Counted from the stretch's first letter, positions 50,610-58,988 are shown. The stretch: DNA of 64,000 bases from Streptomyces sannanensis (GCF_039536205.1 NZ_BAAAYL010000001.1:1612001-1676000); one strand, 5' to 3'. Program-made: numbers and translations. The notes: generated by a model from the letters alone, not told the origin.

Positions 50610-50948
50610 ATGTACGTGTCCGGTCAGCGACGCCTGCGCGTCGCCCTGGGAGCCGTGCTCCTGACACTCGGCATCGCGGGCTGCTCGACCAACCGCACCG
50701 CGGTGGGCACGCTGACCTACACCACCGAGGCCGCCCGGATCGTCACGGTGAGCAATCCGTACGTCAGCGGCTGCCACCACTTCGGGCCCGCAGGCGCCAC
50801 GACGCTCGCCAACCGCACGCTCGTCGACATCCTCGTCTACACCAACCGCACCTGCCAGGGCAGGGAGGCGGCCTACGTGGCCACCAGCCTCTCCGACCTT
50901 CCGGCGCCGAGATACGGCCCCTGGCGCAGCTACAGCTTCGTTCACTGA
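50610..50948 (+). CDS. Small secreted lipoprotein
   Basis: 112 residues. Lipoprotein signal: MYVSGQRRLRVALGAVLLTL then lipobox LGIAGC, so Cys25 should be lipidated at the outer face of the membrane. The mature part is a short beta-rich domain with two further cysteines (SGCHHFGPAG, NRTCQGREA) that may form a disulfide. No family recognised. Convergent with the methyltransferase, overlapping by 7 nt. Confidence 0.8.
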   Translation: MYVSGQRRLRVALGAVLLTLGIAGCSTNRTAVGTLTYTTEAARIVTVSNPYVSGCHHFGPAGATTLANRTLVDILVYTNRTCQGREAAYVATSLSDLPAPRYGPWRSYSFVH

Positions 50949-51634
50949 ACCGGGAGCGCCCGCACCCAGGTGCCGTCGTCCGTCAGATACGAGTCGACCA
51001 CCAGCCCGGCCTCCGCGAGGTACGCCTCGAACGCCTGCTTCGTCAGCGGGCGGGACAGAAAGGTCTGCGTCCACCGGGCGTCCGGGTAGACGTACTCCGC
51101 CACACAGGAGTCGACGCCGTCGCCCACCGGTTCGGCGGAGAGGATGCGGACGATTCCGCCCGCGCCGTTGTCCCGCTCCCGTGGCACATCGGTGTGCCAG
51201 TCCTCGCCCTCGCGCTGCACCAGCACACAGCCGCCGTCCCTGACGTACCGCCGGCAGACGCGCAGCATCCCCTCGCGCACCCGGTGGTCCCCTGTGTGGA
51301 CGAGGTAGGACGCCAGCATCACCACGTCGAAGGTCTCGTCCAGCTCCAGCTTCTCGATGGGGCTGCGGACCGTGCGCGCGCCGCGCACCTTCACCAGCAT
51401 CTCGGCCGACTCGTCCACCGCCGTCACCGTGAAGCCCCGCTCGATCAGCGGATGGGTCACCCGCCCCGCGCCGCAGCCCAGTTCGAGGATGCTCGCCCCG
51501 GCGGGAACGGCGGCCTCGATGATGTCCGGCTCCTCGCCGACCGGCAGCCGGGTGTACAGCTCGACCGCGCAACCGTCCGGGGTGATGGCTCCCGGTCCTG
51601 TCCCGTGGTATCCCTCACGCATCGGTTCGCCCAT
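50942..51634 (-). CDS. Class I SAM-dependent methyltransferase
   Basis: About 230 residues. SAM motif I is SILELGCGAGRVTHPLIERG; motif II acidic residue in VTAVDESAEMLVKV; then FDVVMLASYLVHTGDHRVRE. A 7-beta-strand Rossmann methyltransferase of unknown substrate. Starts at 51634, 51652 or 51622 are all possible; 51634 (MGEPMREGYHG) is used because TGGGCGGGC precedes it. Confidence 0.85.
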   Translation of the reverse strand: MGEPMREGYHGTGPGAITPDGCAVELYTRLPVGEEPDIIEAAVPAGASILELGCGAGRVTHPLIERGFTVTAVDESAEMLVKVRGARTVRSPIEKLELDETFDVVMLASYLVHTGDHRVREGMLRVCRRYVRDGGCVLVQREGEDWHTDVPRERDNGAGGIVRILSAEPVGDGVDSCVAEYVYPDARWTQTFLSRPLTKQAFEAYLAEAGLVVDSYLTDDGTWVRALPVQ

Positions 51635-51702
51635 GCCCGCCCAACGAAGCATTCCCCGGGAACGGTTCCCGCACCCTGCGATCAACTCGCAAAAATTGCT
51701 GG

Positions 51703-52836
51703 CTAGTTGTGGGGATACCGCTCGTGCGGGAACACCGGATCGGGATACGCCGAGGACGCATACGCGAACTGTGCCCACAGATCGTCGGCCACCTCCGCGA
51801 TCACCGCCCGGCCTTGGGTCGACACCAGCCAGAGCGGCGGGAGTTGCACGTCACCGTGCGCCGCTCCCAGCAGATTGCCGCAGACCGCGCCCGTGGAGTC
51901 GCTGTCGCCGGAGTGGTTGACGGCGAGCAGCAGTGCCTGCGCCGGGCTGCCGGCCCTGCCCGCCAGGGCGCAGTAGACAGCGATCGCGAGGGCCTCCTCG
52001 GCGACCCAGCCGGCGCCGAGCGTCTCCACCCTCTCGGCGGTGGGCCGTCCGCCCTCCAGAGCCAGGTCCACGGCCGAGCGCAGGGCGGCGCTGGTCTCCT
52101 CGTGCCCGGGATAGCGGCGCAGCAGGTCCATGGCCCGCAGCACGGACCCCTCGAGGCCGTCCCCCTCCACCAGGTGGGCGATCATCGCGGCGAACGCCCC
52201 GGCCGCGTAGTAGCCCGTCGGATGGCCGTGCGTGATCTGCGCGCACCGCGCCGCCAGCTCGAACGCGCCCTTCGCCGACCGGCCCGTCAGCCCGAACGGC
52301 GCCGACCGCATCACCGTGCCGCACCCCTTCGACCCGGGGTTCACCGGCCCCGGCTCACCGAGCGGCGCGAGCGGGTCCGGAACGTGCCCGGCGGCGAGCC
52401 CGGTCAGGCAGGCGTTCCCCGGTGCCCGCCGGGCGTACAGCCACGGCTGCTCGCGCAGCCACCCGGTACGGATCAGGTCGTCCCCGCCGCGGACGGGCGG
52501 CGCGGGGTGGTTCTGGGTGTCCAGCCAGCGCATGTACGCCCGCCGTACGGCCGCGGTCTCGCCTCCCCCGATGCCCTTGCCGACGGCCCTGGCGTGCGCA
52601 CGGATCAGCCCCTCGGCGGTGAACAGCGTCATCTGGGTGTCGTCGGTGACCCGCCCGGCGACCCCCTCCTCGTCCGGTACGAGCCCGGTGACACCCTGCT
52701 CCCCGTACGCTCTGCGGATCGCGCCCAGGGAGAGGAACTCCACCGGGTTGCCCAGGGCATCCCCGATCGCCCCGCCCAGCAGGCACCCCCTCACCCGGGC
52801 ATGGCGCACGGCCATGCTGTCCCACTGGCTCTCCAC
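51703..52836 (-). CDS. ADP-ribosylglycohydrolase (DraG-like)
   Basis: 377 residues. DraG-fold all-helical enzyme with a binuclear Mg/Mn site: GCLLGGAIGDALGNPVEFLS at the N-terminus, metal ligands in RVTDDTQMTLFTAEGLIRAH, and the C-terminal metal motif LAVNHSGDSDSTGAVCGNLL. It removes ADP-ribose from a modified protein or small molecule; the substrate is unknown. GTG 52836 has GAGGAG upstream. No ADP-ribosyltransferase is adjacent. Confidence 0.92.
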   Translation of the reverse strand: MESQWDSMAVRHARVRGCLLGGAIGDALGNPVEFLSLGAIRRAYGEQGVTGLVPDEEGVAGRVTDDTQMTLFTAEGLIRAHARAVGKGIGGGETAAVRRAYMRWLDTQNHPAPPVRGGDDLIRTGWLREQPWLYARRAPGNACLTGLAAGHVPDPLAPLGEPGPVNPGSKGCGTVMRSAPFGLTGRSAKGAFELAARCAQITHGHPTGYYAAGAFAAMIAHLVEGDGLEGSVLRAMDLLRRYPGHEETSAALRSAVDLALEGGRPTAERVETLGAGWVAEEALAIAVYCALAGRAGSPAQALLLAVNHSGDSDSTGAVCGNLLGAAHGDVQLPPLWLVSTQGRAVIAEVADDLWAQFAYASSAYPDPVFPHERYPHN

Positions 52837-52916
52837 GTACGGCTCCTCGGTGTGCGAAACAGTCGGATCAGATCCGGCGGAGACGGGTACAGAACCAGTG
52901 GGAAGAGGCGATTGCC

Positions 52917-53189
52917 ATGCGCACCGGAAATGAACCCGCCACCGCGCGCAGTGCCCTGCGGATGAGGCTCGCGCTAAGTGTATGGGGCCTGATCTGGGCG
53001 ATCGGCGGCACCGTCGGCTTCACTCTGGCCGGCAGGCCGGGCTGGGCCGCGGCCTGCGGCGTCGTGATGCTGATCGTCCTCACCGACATGACGGTGATCG
53101 TCCACCACATGCGGCAAGGACCGCACTGGCAGCCCGGCCGCGACATCCCTCCGTACGAACCGGACCACGGCACGCCCCGGCGCCGCTAG
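52917..53189 (+). CDS. DUF6343-like small membrane protein
   Basis: 90 residues with two transmembrane helices (LALSVWGLIWAIGGTVGFTL; AAACGVVMLIVLTDMTVIVH) and a basic, Pro-rich tail. The N-terminus MRTGNEPATARSALRMRLAL is the conserved start of this actinobacterial family. Function unknown. Its TAG stop (53187-53189) lies in the CTAG where a MITE inserted; the stop is preserved. Confidence 0.8.
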   Translation: MRTGNEPATARSALRMRLALSVWGLIWAIGGTVGFTLAGRPGWAAACGVVMLIVLTDMTVIVHHMRQGPHWQPGRDIPPYEPDHGTPRRR

Positions 53190-53359
53190 GGCGTGTTTCG
53201 AAAGTCCCGCCTGGTCGGGAACGCCCGGCACGCACGCTCGCCGCTTGTCGGTCGTCGGCGCAGCCCGCTGCGCTCTCCTCCCTCCGCCTTGCGATCGCAC
53301 GCACCAGACGCCCCCGACCCCGCCCTCCGGGCGGACGACGCTACTTTCGAAACACGCCC
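53189..53359. mobile_element. 171-bp MITE with perfect 17-bp terminal inverted repeats
   Basis: Ends GGGCGTGTTTCGAAAGT (53189-53205) and its exact reverse complement (53343-53359), flanked by TA duplications (53187-53188, 53360-53361). No transposase. TA target and the GGGCG-type tip resemble IS5/IS427-group elements, so a transposase of that type probably moves it in trans. Internal blocks GCACGCACGCTCGC and CTTGCGATCGCACGCACC are shared with 38125-38336. Confidence 0.88.
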
Positions 53360-53421
53360 TAGAAGACTCATGAAGATCTTGTTGAGGGGCTGTCCGGCCG
53401 GAGGCCGGGCGGCCCTTCTGG

Positions 53422-55002
53422 TCATCCGGTGGCCGGGGCGAGGTGCCAGGTGTCGCCGGTGCGGGTGAGTCCGAGGTTGATCAGTCGGCGGAGGTTGAGG
53501 GCGGCGGCTCGGGTGTGGAGCCAGGTGTCGTTGGCGATGGTTCCGCGGTAGCGGAGTTTGCGGTTGCCGTGGTGGACGAGCCAGGCGACGGCGCGTTCGA
53601 CCGGTGGTCTCCAGCGGCGGTAGTCGGCTTGCCAGTCGGGGTCGGTAGCGGCCTGGCGGCGGGCGGCTGCGAGCAGGTCGTGGTGTGGGCGGATGGTCAG
53701 GATGCGGCCGGCCTTGGCCTTGGTGCACCGCTCGCGCAGGGGACATCCGGCGCACAGTTTCCCGAAGGCCGCCTTGCGCTGGTGGTGCTGTCCGCCGGGG
53801 TCTGACAGGGGGACCGTGTGTCCAGCGGGGCAGGTCACCGTGGCGGCGGCGGTGTCGATGGCGAAGTCGTCCAGGGTGAAGCCGCCGGGGACGGCCGCCC
53901 GTAGCGGGGCGGGCTTGAGGAACAGCCGGTGCCCTGCGTCTTCGAGGGCCTGGCGGGCCTCGCCGGTGGAGTAGGCGGTGTCGCCGAAGGCGTCCACCGG
54001 CCCGTCCTCCTCGGCGAGAAGGTCCAGGCCGACGGTGGCCTCGTGGTGCTCTGGGCCACTGCCGGGCCGCAGGGCGACGGCGGTGTATAACCCGGTCTCC
54101 GGCTCGATGGCCAGGTGGGCCTTGAAGCCGTCTTGCTGGTGGGTGCGGGTTTTGTGGATGTGCCGGGCCTCGGGGTCGACGGTGGAGACCATCCGGTCCT
54201 GCGCGGTGCCACGGGTGATGCGCCAGCGCCCGTCGCGGCCGTCGGAGTCCTCGGCGGGTTCGACGTCTTGCCCGGCGACCAGGGCCAGGATGCCAACGGC
54301 ATTCGCGGCCTTCTCGCCCAGCTCCTGCTCGGGCAGATGCCCGAGCAGCCTGAGCGCGTCACTGACCAGGGCATCAACAAGCGTGGCGCGGGCCTGCTCG
54401 TCATTCCAGGCGATCCTTGGTTTGCCCGGGTCGCTGTAGTCATGCGCGGTGCACTGCACGGCTGCCACCTCAGCGGCCCCGGGGACCTCGCGAATTACCG
54501 CGCGGACGGCGGCGATGATCTGGGTGACGGTGTCCTGGGTGGCGACCGCATCGTCCAGCACCGTGGAGTCCAGCGCCCGCCGGTGCTTGCCCTTGAGGAC
54601 ACCGGTGGCCTTCACCACCTCGCGCACCGTCTCGAAGACACGGTTCGGCCGCACCGAGCGGGCCAGCCGGCGCCGGAAGTAGGCCAGCAGCGACGGATCG
54701 AACGCCATGTCGTGCAGGCCCAGCCCGCACGCGGCCTTCCACCTCAGGTCACACCGCAACTCCTGGACCGTCTCGAAGTCCGACAGCCCGTTAAGGGCCT
54801 GCAGCGTGATCGCCGCGGCCAGGATCTGCGGCGGCATGCTCGGCCGCCCGTTCGCCGACGGGTACATGTCCTCGAACGTCTCCGCCGGGAACAGCGCGCC
54901 GCGATGCTCGGCCAGGAACGCGAACACACTGCCTGCCGGGATCAACTCCCGGCAGGTCTCCCACACATCCGGCCCGACCGTCTCCCCGGCCCATTCCCCC
55001 AT
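53422..55002 (-). CDS. IS1182-family transposase
   Basis: 526 residues from ATG 55002 (MGEWAGETVGPDVWETCREL). DUF772-type N-terminus (FPAETFEDMYPSANGRPSMP, LSDFETVQELRCDLRWKAAC), then the DDE domain: first Asp in RRALDSTVLDDAVATQDTV, second in PVDAFGDTAYSTGEARQALE, a zinc-binding Cys cluster CPAGHT ... CAGCPLRERCT, and the catalytic Glu in RRWRPPVERAVAWLVHHGNR. Full length and undisrupted, so possibly active; an alternative GTG at 55035 would add 11 residues. Confidence 0.93.
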   Translation of the reverse strand: MGEWAGETVGPDVWETCRELIPAGSVFAFLAEHRGALFPAETFEDMYPSANGRPSMPPQILAAAITLQALNGLSDFETVQELRCDLRWKAACGLGLHDMAFDPSLLAYFRRRLARSVRPNRVFETVREVVKATGVLKGKHRRALDSTVLDDAVATQDTVTQIIAAVRAVIREVPGAAEVAAVQCTAHDYSDPGKPRIAWNDEQARATLVDALVSDALRLLGHLPEQELGEKAANAVGILALVAGQDVEPAEDSDGRDGRWRITRGTAQDRMVSTVDPEARHIHKTRTHQQDGFKAHLAIEPETGLYTAVALRPGSGPEHHEATVGLDLLAEEDGPVDAFGDTAYSTGEARQALEDAGHRLFLKPAPLRAAVPGGFTLDDFAIDTAAATVTCPAGHTVPLSDPGGQHHQRKAAFGKLCAGCPLRERCTKAKAGRILTIRPHHDLLAAARRQAATDPDWQADYRRWRPPVERAVAWLVHHGNRKLRYRGTIANDTWLHTRAAALNLRRLINLGLTRTGDTWHLAPATG

Positions 55003-55017
55003 CACCACGAGAAAGAG

Positions 55018-55049
55018 TCTGGCCCCGCCGCTCACGCGGCGGGGCCAGA
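55018..55049. terminator. 14-bp perfect hairpin at the transposase-proximal end of the IS1182-like element
   Basis: TCTGGCCCCGCCGC (55018-55031), loop TCAC, exact complement 55036-55049. It sits between the IS end and the transposase start; in transcripts entering from outside it would block read-through or mask translation. Confidence 0.6.
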
Positions 55050-55071
55050 ACCCAAGATCTTCATGAGTCTT

Positions 55072-55413
55072 CTAGTGCTGTGGCCGATCGTGCCGCGGCT
55101 CGCCCTCCGCGAGCAGCCGCTCCGCCTGCGCGGTCTGCCAATCCCGCTCCTCGGCCGGCAACCGCTCCCACGCCGTGGTGACGTCCCGCACCCGCTCTCC
55201 CAGCGCTTCCGCGTACTCCGGGGCGTGCATGGCCTCCCGCAGCCCCAGGCGCCCGGCGAGCACCTCGCGGGCCATCTCCCGCAGCACCGGCCCGGCGCCA
55301 CCGTTCGCCAGCACCTCCAGCGACGTCTTCAGTACGCGCGCATGTGCGAGATCACGGTACGGGGTGACGAACTCTTCGGGGCCTACGCCGGGTTCGGGCA
55401 CGATGTCCTCCAT
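55072..55413 (-). CDS. Hypothetical helical protein, 113 residues
   Basis: Starts MEDIVPEPGVGPEEFVTPYR; amphipathic helices (DLAHARVLKTSLEVLANGGA, LREMAREVLAGRLGLREAMH); charged tail. Its TAG stop (complement of 55072-55074) is part of the CTAG target duplication of the IS, and the IS did not change its sequence. Translated 8 nt after the small gene upstream. No family recognised. Confidence 0.75.
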   Translation of the reverse strand: MEDIVPEPGVGPEEFVTPYRDLAHARVLKTSLEVLANGGAGPVLREMAREVLAGRLGLREAMHAPEYAEALGERVRDVTTAWERLPAEERDWQTAQAERLLAEGEPRHDRPQH

Positions 55414-55421
55414 GAACGGGT

Positions 55422-55604
55422 TCAGACCGCGGGATGGTCGTAGCCCTCGCGCGGCAGAGGGAAGTCGTTGAGCTGGGCCGCGAGTTGTCCCCAGGCCCGG
55501 GCGGGCACCCCGCAGGACGCGTCGATCGCGAGCCGAAGCGTGCTGATGAGCTGTGTCGCATTCCCCCGGAGCCGCGCGCTGTCCCCGATCCCGGCGGCGG
55601 CCAC
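55422..55604 (-). CDS. Small hypothetical protein, 60 residues
   Basis: From a GTG at 55604: VAAAGIGDSARLRGNATQLI, then SCGVPARAWGQLAAQLNDFP, ending REGYDHPAV. The open frame continues upstream (ILTALAAISWTGAPAVVSFA), so the true start may be earlier, overlapping the anti-sigma gene's end. It ends 8 nt before the 113-residue gene. No family recognised. Confidence 0.5.
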   Translation of the reverse strand: MAAAGIGDSARLRGNATQLISTLRLAIDASCGVPARAWGQLAAQLNDFPLPREGYDHPAV

Positions 55605-55657
55605 GGCGAAGCTGACGACCGCGGGCGCACCCGTCCAGGAGATGGCTGCCAGTGCGG

Positions 55658-56332
55658 TCAGGATAGTCGGGTAGTGGCCAGAAGGTGGCCGGCGCGGTCC
55701 AGGACAGAGACGGTCTGGATGTCCTGAAGGTGCAGGGAGCTGGCGCCGGTAACGGTGGCGGCGGCGGCGGGGGTGGCGGCCCAGGTGGCCGCCTGCTCGC
55801 TACGCCCGTCCGCTGCCGCCACCCGCAGCATGAACGGACCCTGCCCGGGCAGGTCGGCAAGGACAACGCTGACCGATGTGCCCCACGGCTTGGGTGTCAG
55901 AGTGGCCCGCCCGGAGACCGCATACCCTGCGGCCGCGCTGAACTGGCTCGGGGGACCGCCCGGCTCCGGCTGGGACGGGCGCAGCAGCAGTCCCGCACTC
56001 AGGCCCGCCACCATCACCAGCGCCGCAGCCAGCGCCAGCCACTGCAGCCGCCCTCGGCGTCGGCGCGCCGTCTCTGCCTTCCGGACCTGCGTCAGCAGCC
56101 GGTCCAGGGATACCTCCGCCGCTCCCGGATCGGGCACAGCCGGAGGCGGCGGGGCGAGCATGCCGGGAGCGCGGCGCAGCAGACCGGGCACCGGAGCGGA
56201 GCGGGTGAGTTCCTGTCGGCAATCATCGCAGCCGGGCAGATGGGAGTCGACGAAACGCCGGTCGGTCTCGCTGAGGCCGCCGAGCACATAGGCGCCCAGA
56301 AGCATGCGCACGGAATCGTGGCCAGTACTCAC
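55658..56332 (-). CDS. Zinc-binding anti-sigma factor
   Basis: 224 residues. The N-terminal cytoplasmic anti-sigma domain carries the ZAS motif Hx3Cx2C in DSHLPGCDDCRQELTRS; one transmembrane helix at about residues 95-115 (LQWLALAAALVMVAGLSAGL); the extracytoplasmic part is an RskA-like domain (SGRATLTPKPWGTSVSVVLA). It should hold the adjacent ECF sigma factor inactive until an envelope signal triggers release. Its start overlaps the sigma stop by 4 nt. Confidence 0.9.
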   Translation of the reverse strand: MSTGHDSVRMLLGAYVLGGLSETDRRFVDSHLPGCDDCRQELTRSAPVPGLLRRAPGMLAPPPPAVPDPGAAEVSLDRLLTQVRKAETARRRRGRLQWLALAAALVMVAGLSAGLLLRPSQPEPGGPPSQFSAAAGYAVSGRATLTPKPWGTSVSVVLADLPGQGPFMLRVAAADGRSEQAATWAATPAAAATVTGASSLHLQDIQTVSVLDRAGHLLATTRLS

Positions 56333-56838
56333 TGGAGGGCTCCCATCTCCTCGAATGCGGCTCGCAGATTGCGCACCGCATAATATGCACGCGATTTCAC
56401 GGTGCCCTCCGGAACTCCGAGCCGCGACGCGGCCTCGGTGACAGTGAGCCCCTCGTAGTAGAGCGCCTGGACAACGCTCCGGTGCTGCGGGGAAAGGCGT
56501 TCCAGCGCTGCGGCGACCAGTTGGCTCTCCAGCGCGGACTCCACGTCGTCGGTGGACGGGACGGCCGCAATCGCCGCGTCATCCCAGACCGTATACGGAC
56601 GCCGCTGCTCGGCGCGCCATGAATCCGTCACCACATTGCGCGCCGCCGTGAACAGATAGGAGCGGATCGATGCCGAACTCGGCTGCAACCGGTCCACGTT
56701 GCGCCACGTCCGCAGCAGCGTCTCCTGCACCACATCCTCCGCGTGCTCGCGGCTGCGCACGTACCTCAGCACGAAGGAGAGCAGTACGTCGTAGTGCTCA
56801 GTGTGCAGCGCGGTCATCACCCGCTCGTCCGGCGTCAC
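56329..56838 (-). CDS. ECF-type RNA polymerase sigma factor
   Basis: 169 residues. Region 2: YDVLLSFVLRYVRSREHAED and VVQETLLRTWRNVDRLQ, with the -10 recognition helix; region 4: LSPQHRSVVQALYYEGLTVT and EAASRLGVPEGTVKSRAYYA. Size, order and linkage to a ZAS anti-sigma place it among SigL/SigK-like group IV factors. Its own upstream region carries an ECF-type promoter (GAACC, 16 nt, CGTA), as does the divergent secreted-protein gene, so autoregulation is likely. Confidence 0.93.
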   Translation of the reverse strand: MTPDERVMTALHTEHYDVLLSFVLRYVRSREHAEDVVQETLLRTWRNVDRLQPSSASIRSYLFTAARNVVTDSWRAEQRRPYTVWDDAAIAAVPSTDDVESALESQLVAAALERLSPQHRSVVQALYYEGLTVTEAASRLGVPEGTVKSRAYYAVRNLRAAFEEMGALQ

Positions 56839-56880
56839 GCTCGCTGTCCTCGTTTCGTAAGCCCTGCTCCTCAGTGGCGT

Positions 56881-56906
56881 GTACGACAGGCCACGGCGGA
56901 GGGTTC
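56881..56906 (-). promoter_or_regulatory. ECF-type promoter for the sigma/anti-sigma operon
   Basis: On the minus strand GAACC (complement of 56902-56906), 16-nt spacer, CGTAC (complement of 56881-56885). It ends about 42 nt before the sigma ATG and matches the divergent promoter element for element. Confidence 0.65.
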
Positions 56907-56932
56907 ACCGGAAATCCACACAGGTTCCCGCT

Positions 56933-56959
56933 GAACCCGGCCCAGGAAACGGTCGTATA
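56933..56959 (+). promoter_or_regulatory. ECF-type promoter for the secreted EF-hand protein
   Basis: GAACC (56933-56937), 16-nt spacer, CGTATA (56954-56959). Same -35, spacing and -10 as the divergent sigma operon promoter, so both probably use the adjacent sigma factor. Confidence 0.65.
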
Positions 56960-56994
56960 CGCCGGGGCAGGACACCACCTGACAAGGAGACACC

Positions 56995-57678
56995 ATGAAG
57001 AAGATCGGCTGGATGCTCGCCACCGGTGCCGCAGGCGCACTCACCCTGGGATTCGCCGCCTCCGCTTCGGCCGGCGCTGACACCGCGCGGCACGCAGAAG
57101 CCTCCACCGAGAAGCCCATCAAGGTGGAGGTCCTGGCGCCCGAACGCCGCGACAACGCCGGCGTCGAGGGCAAGGGCTGGTTCGTGGACTTGAAGCTCAC
57201 CTTCCGCGGCACCCCCCTGGCCGCCACGGGCTTCACCGCACCGCAGCTGACTGGGCCCGCGACCCACAACAACACCGCGCCCTTCCCCGGCACCTTCTCC
57301 ACCGGCCAGGACGACCGACTGCCCGGGCTGGTGGTTCTCAGCTCCACCACCAACGATGTCCGCCCGGGCTTCTCGGGCCCGGGCACCAACCTGGCCAACC
57401 TGTTCAACCTCTCGGGCATCACCGACCGCAGCTCGGAGAAGACCGAACTCTGGGACACCTGGATCGTCGGTGACTCCATCGCCGGCAAGGACGTCGACAG
57501 CGTCCTGACGGTCGCCGTGGTCGACGACCTCAACCACGACGGCGTGTACAACGACGCCCCCAACGTGGTGAAGGACGTCAACGGCGACGGCAAGATCGAC
57601 GCCCGCGACCTCAAGGCCCAGGGTGTCGCCTCCAACATCGTCACCGTGCCCTTCCACATCAACGGCAGCGCCGCCTGA
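56995..57678 (+). CDS. Secreted protein with EF-hand-like calcium loops
   Basis: 227 residues. Signal peptide MKKIGWMLATGAAGALTLGF with likely cleavage after ASA near residue 26. Near the C-terminus, two Dx(D/N)xDG loops: DDLNHDGVYND and DVNGDGKIDARDL, as in EF-hand or dockerin calcium sites. The rest is beta-rich. ATG 56995 has AAGGAG 8 nt upstream. Divergent from the ECF operon with a matching promoter, so it is the most likely regulon member. Function unknown; possibly a cell-surface or spondin-like adhesion protein. Confidence 0.85.
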   Translation: MKKIGWMLATGAAGALTLGFAASASAGADTARHAEASTEKPIKVEVLAPERRDNAGVEGKGWFVDLKLTFRGTPLAATGFTAPQLTGPATHNNTAPFPGTFSTGQDDRLPGLVVLSSTTNDVRPGFSGPGTNLANLFNLSGITDRSSEKTELWDTWIVGDSIAGKDVDSVLTVAVVDDLNHDGVYNDAPNVVKDVNGDGKIDARDLKAQGVASNIVTVPFHINGSAA

Positions 57679-57694
57679 GCCCTGCCCCGCCTTT

Positions 57695-57735
57695 GCGCCC
57701 TGGGGCCGGCCCGATTCGGGCCGGCCCCAGGGCGC
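57695..57735 (+). terminator. Strong terminator after the EF-hand gene
   Basis: Perfect 19-bp GC stem (57695-57713 with 57717-57735), 3-nt loop, followed by TTTGT; 17 nt after the stop. The stretch from here to 57923 shows no gene. Confidence 0.9.
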
Positions 57736-57923
57736 TTTGTATGCGATCCGTGGAAAGCTTCAACACTCCCCCGGGTCGGGACGCACTCGGGGTGACGAGT
57801 AGCGGTCCGTCGGCTTCACTGCCCATGAGGTGACGGGGCTGGGGAAAAGCGGTGAGACGGCCGGGTTCCGGTCGCGGCACGGAGCGGAGCGTAGAGGACC
57901 GGCGGAGGCGGAACGGCCCCGCT

Positions 57924-58292
57924 TCACTCGTCCGAGTCGAACTTGGCCGCGCGCAGATATTCGGGCTTCGGATCGAGCGCGGCCGCCAGGCGGAAGTGGC
58001 GCTGGGCACGGTCCGGGCGGTTGGCGCGTTCGTAGGTGCGGGCGAGGGCGAAGTGCGCGTAGGCGTTGTCCGGCTCGCGTTCGATGATGTGCAGGAACTC
58101 CTGCTCGGCGGAGCGCAGCTGGGCGGCCGCGAAGTAGGCCCGGGCACGCAGCAGCCGGGCCGCGCGGCTCTCCGGATGGGCGGCGATGACCGGGTCGAGC
58201 AGCTTGATCGCACCCCGTGGGTCGCGGGCGGCCAGCAGCTGCTCCGCGGCACGGAAAGCAATGACGTCGGTCTCGGGTGAGCGCTCCTGCAT
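57924..58292 (-). CDS. Tetratricopeptide-repeat protein
   Basis: 122 residues from ATG 58292 (MQERSPETDVIAFRAAEQLL), with AAAGGAGG upstream. About three TPR units, for example ARDPRGAIKLLDPVIAAHPE, LRSAEQEFLHIIEREPDNAY and NRPDRAQRHFRLAAALDPKP. Cytosolic adaptor of unknown partner. Next to coaE and in the same direction. Confidence 0.88.
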   Translation of the reverse strand: MQERSPETDVIAFRAAEQLLAARDPRGAIKLLDPVIAAHPESRAARLLRARAYFAAAQLRSAEQEFLHIIEREPDNAYAHFALARTYERANRPDRAQRHFRLAAALDPKPEYLRAAKFDSDE

Positions 58293-58354
58293 GGCCGCCT
58301 CCTTTCCCTCGGTCTTTCCCTCGCTCCGCGCTTGCAACGCCGTGTGCCGCGAGG

Positions 58355-58978
58355 CTATTCCTGGCCTGAGTCCTTTCCGGCCGCCGCGGCTCGCTGCTTC
58401 AGTTCGGCCCATACCTTCCGGACCTGCGGCTCCAGCGCGTCCAGGGGGCCGTCGTTGTCGATGACGAGGTCGGCTACGGCGAGCCGCTGCTCGCGGGTGG
58501 CCTGGCTGGCCATACGGGCGCGGGCTTCGGACTCGGTCATGCCGCGCAGCCGTACGAGCCGGTCGAGCTGGTTCTCGGGGGCCGCGTCGATCACGACGAC
58601 GAGGTCGTAGAGCGGGGCGAGCCCGTTCTCGGTGAGCAGCGGGACGTCGTGGACGACGACCGCGTCCGGCGCCGCGGCGGCCTCCAGTTCCGTGGAGCGG
58701 GCGCGGACCAGAGGGTGGACGATGGCGTTCAGGGCCGCGAGCCGCTCGGGGTCGCCGAAGACGATCGCGCCCAGCTTGGGCCGGTCCAGGGTGCCCTGGT
58801 CGGTGAGGACGTCCTCGCCGAAGGTCTCGACGACGGCGTCGAGCCCGGGCGTCCCGGGCTCGACGACCTCACGCGCGATGAGGTCCGCGTCGATCAGTAC
58901 CGCGCCGTACGAATCGAGGAGGCGCGACACCTCGCTCTTGCCGGCGCCGATTCCGCCGGTCAGGCCAACTCTCAGCAT
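58355..58978 (-). CDS. coaE: Dephospho-CoA kinase
   Basis: 207 residues. Last step of coenzyme A synthesis. P-loop [20 protein letters not shown] at the N-terminus; [10 protein letters not shown] with the catalytic Asp; the lid region [40 protein letters not shown] near the end. ATG 58978 begins at the conserved family start. Ten nt after the PAC2 gene's stop, so probably co-transcribed with it. Confidence 0.96.
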   Translation of the reverse strand: MLRVGLTGGIGAGKSEVSRLLDSYGAVLIDADLIAREVVEPGTPGLDAVVETFGEDVLTDQGTLDRPKLGAIVFGDPERLAALNAIVHPLVRARSTELEAAAAPDAVVVHDVPLLTENGLAPLYDLVVVIDAAPENQLDRLVRLRGMTESEARARMASQATREQRLAVADLVIDNDGPLDALEPQVRKVWAELKQRAAAAGKDSGQE

Positions 58979-58988
58979 GAGGGGCAGC

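Larger units (their letters stand above)
53363..55071 (-). mobile_element. IS1182-like insertion sequence, complete
   Basis: 1709 bp. 18-bp perfect terminal inverted repeats (AAGACTCATGAAGATCTT at 53363-53380 and its complement at 55054-55071), flanked on both sides by CTAG (53359-53362, 55072-55075), a palindromic 4-bp target duplication. It contains one intact transposase gene. A truncated relative is at 23250-24533 and also abuts CTAG. Confidence 0.93.
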
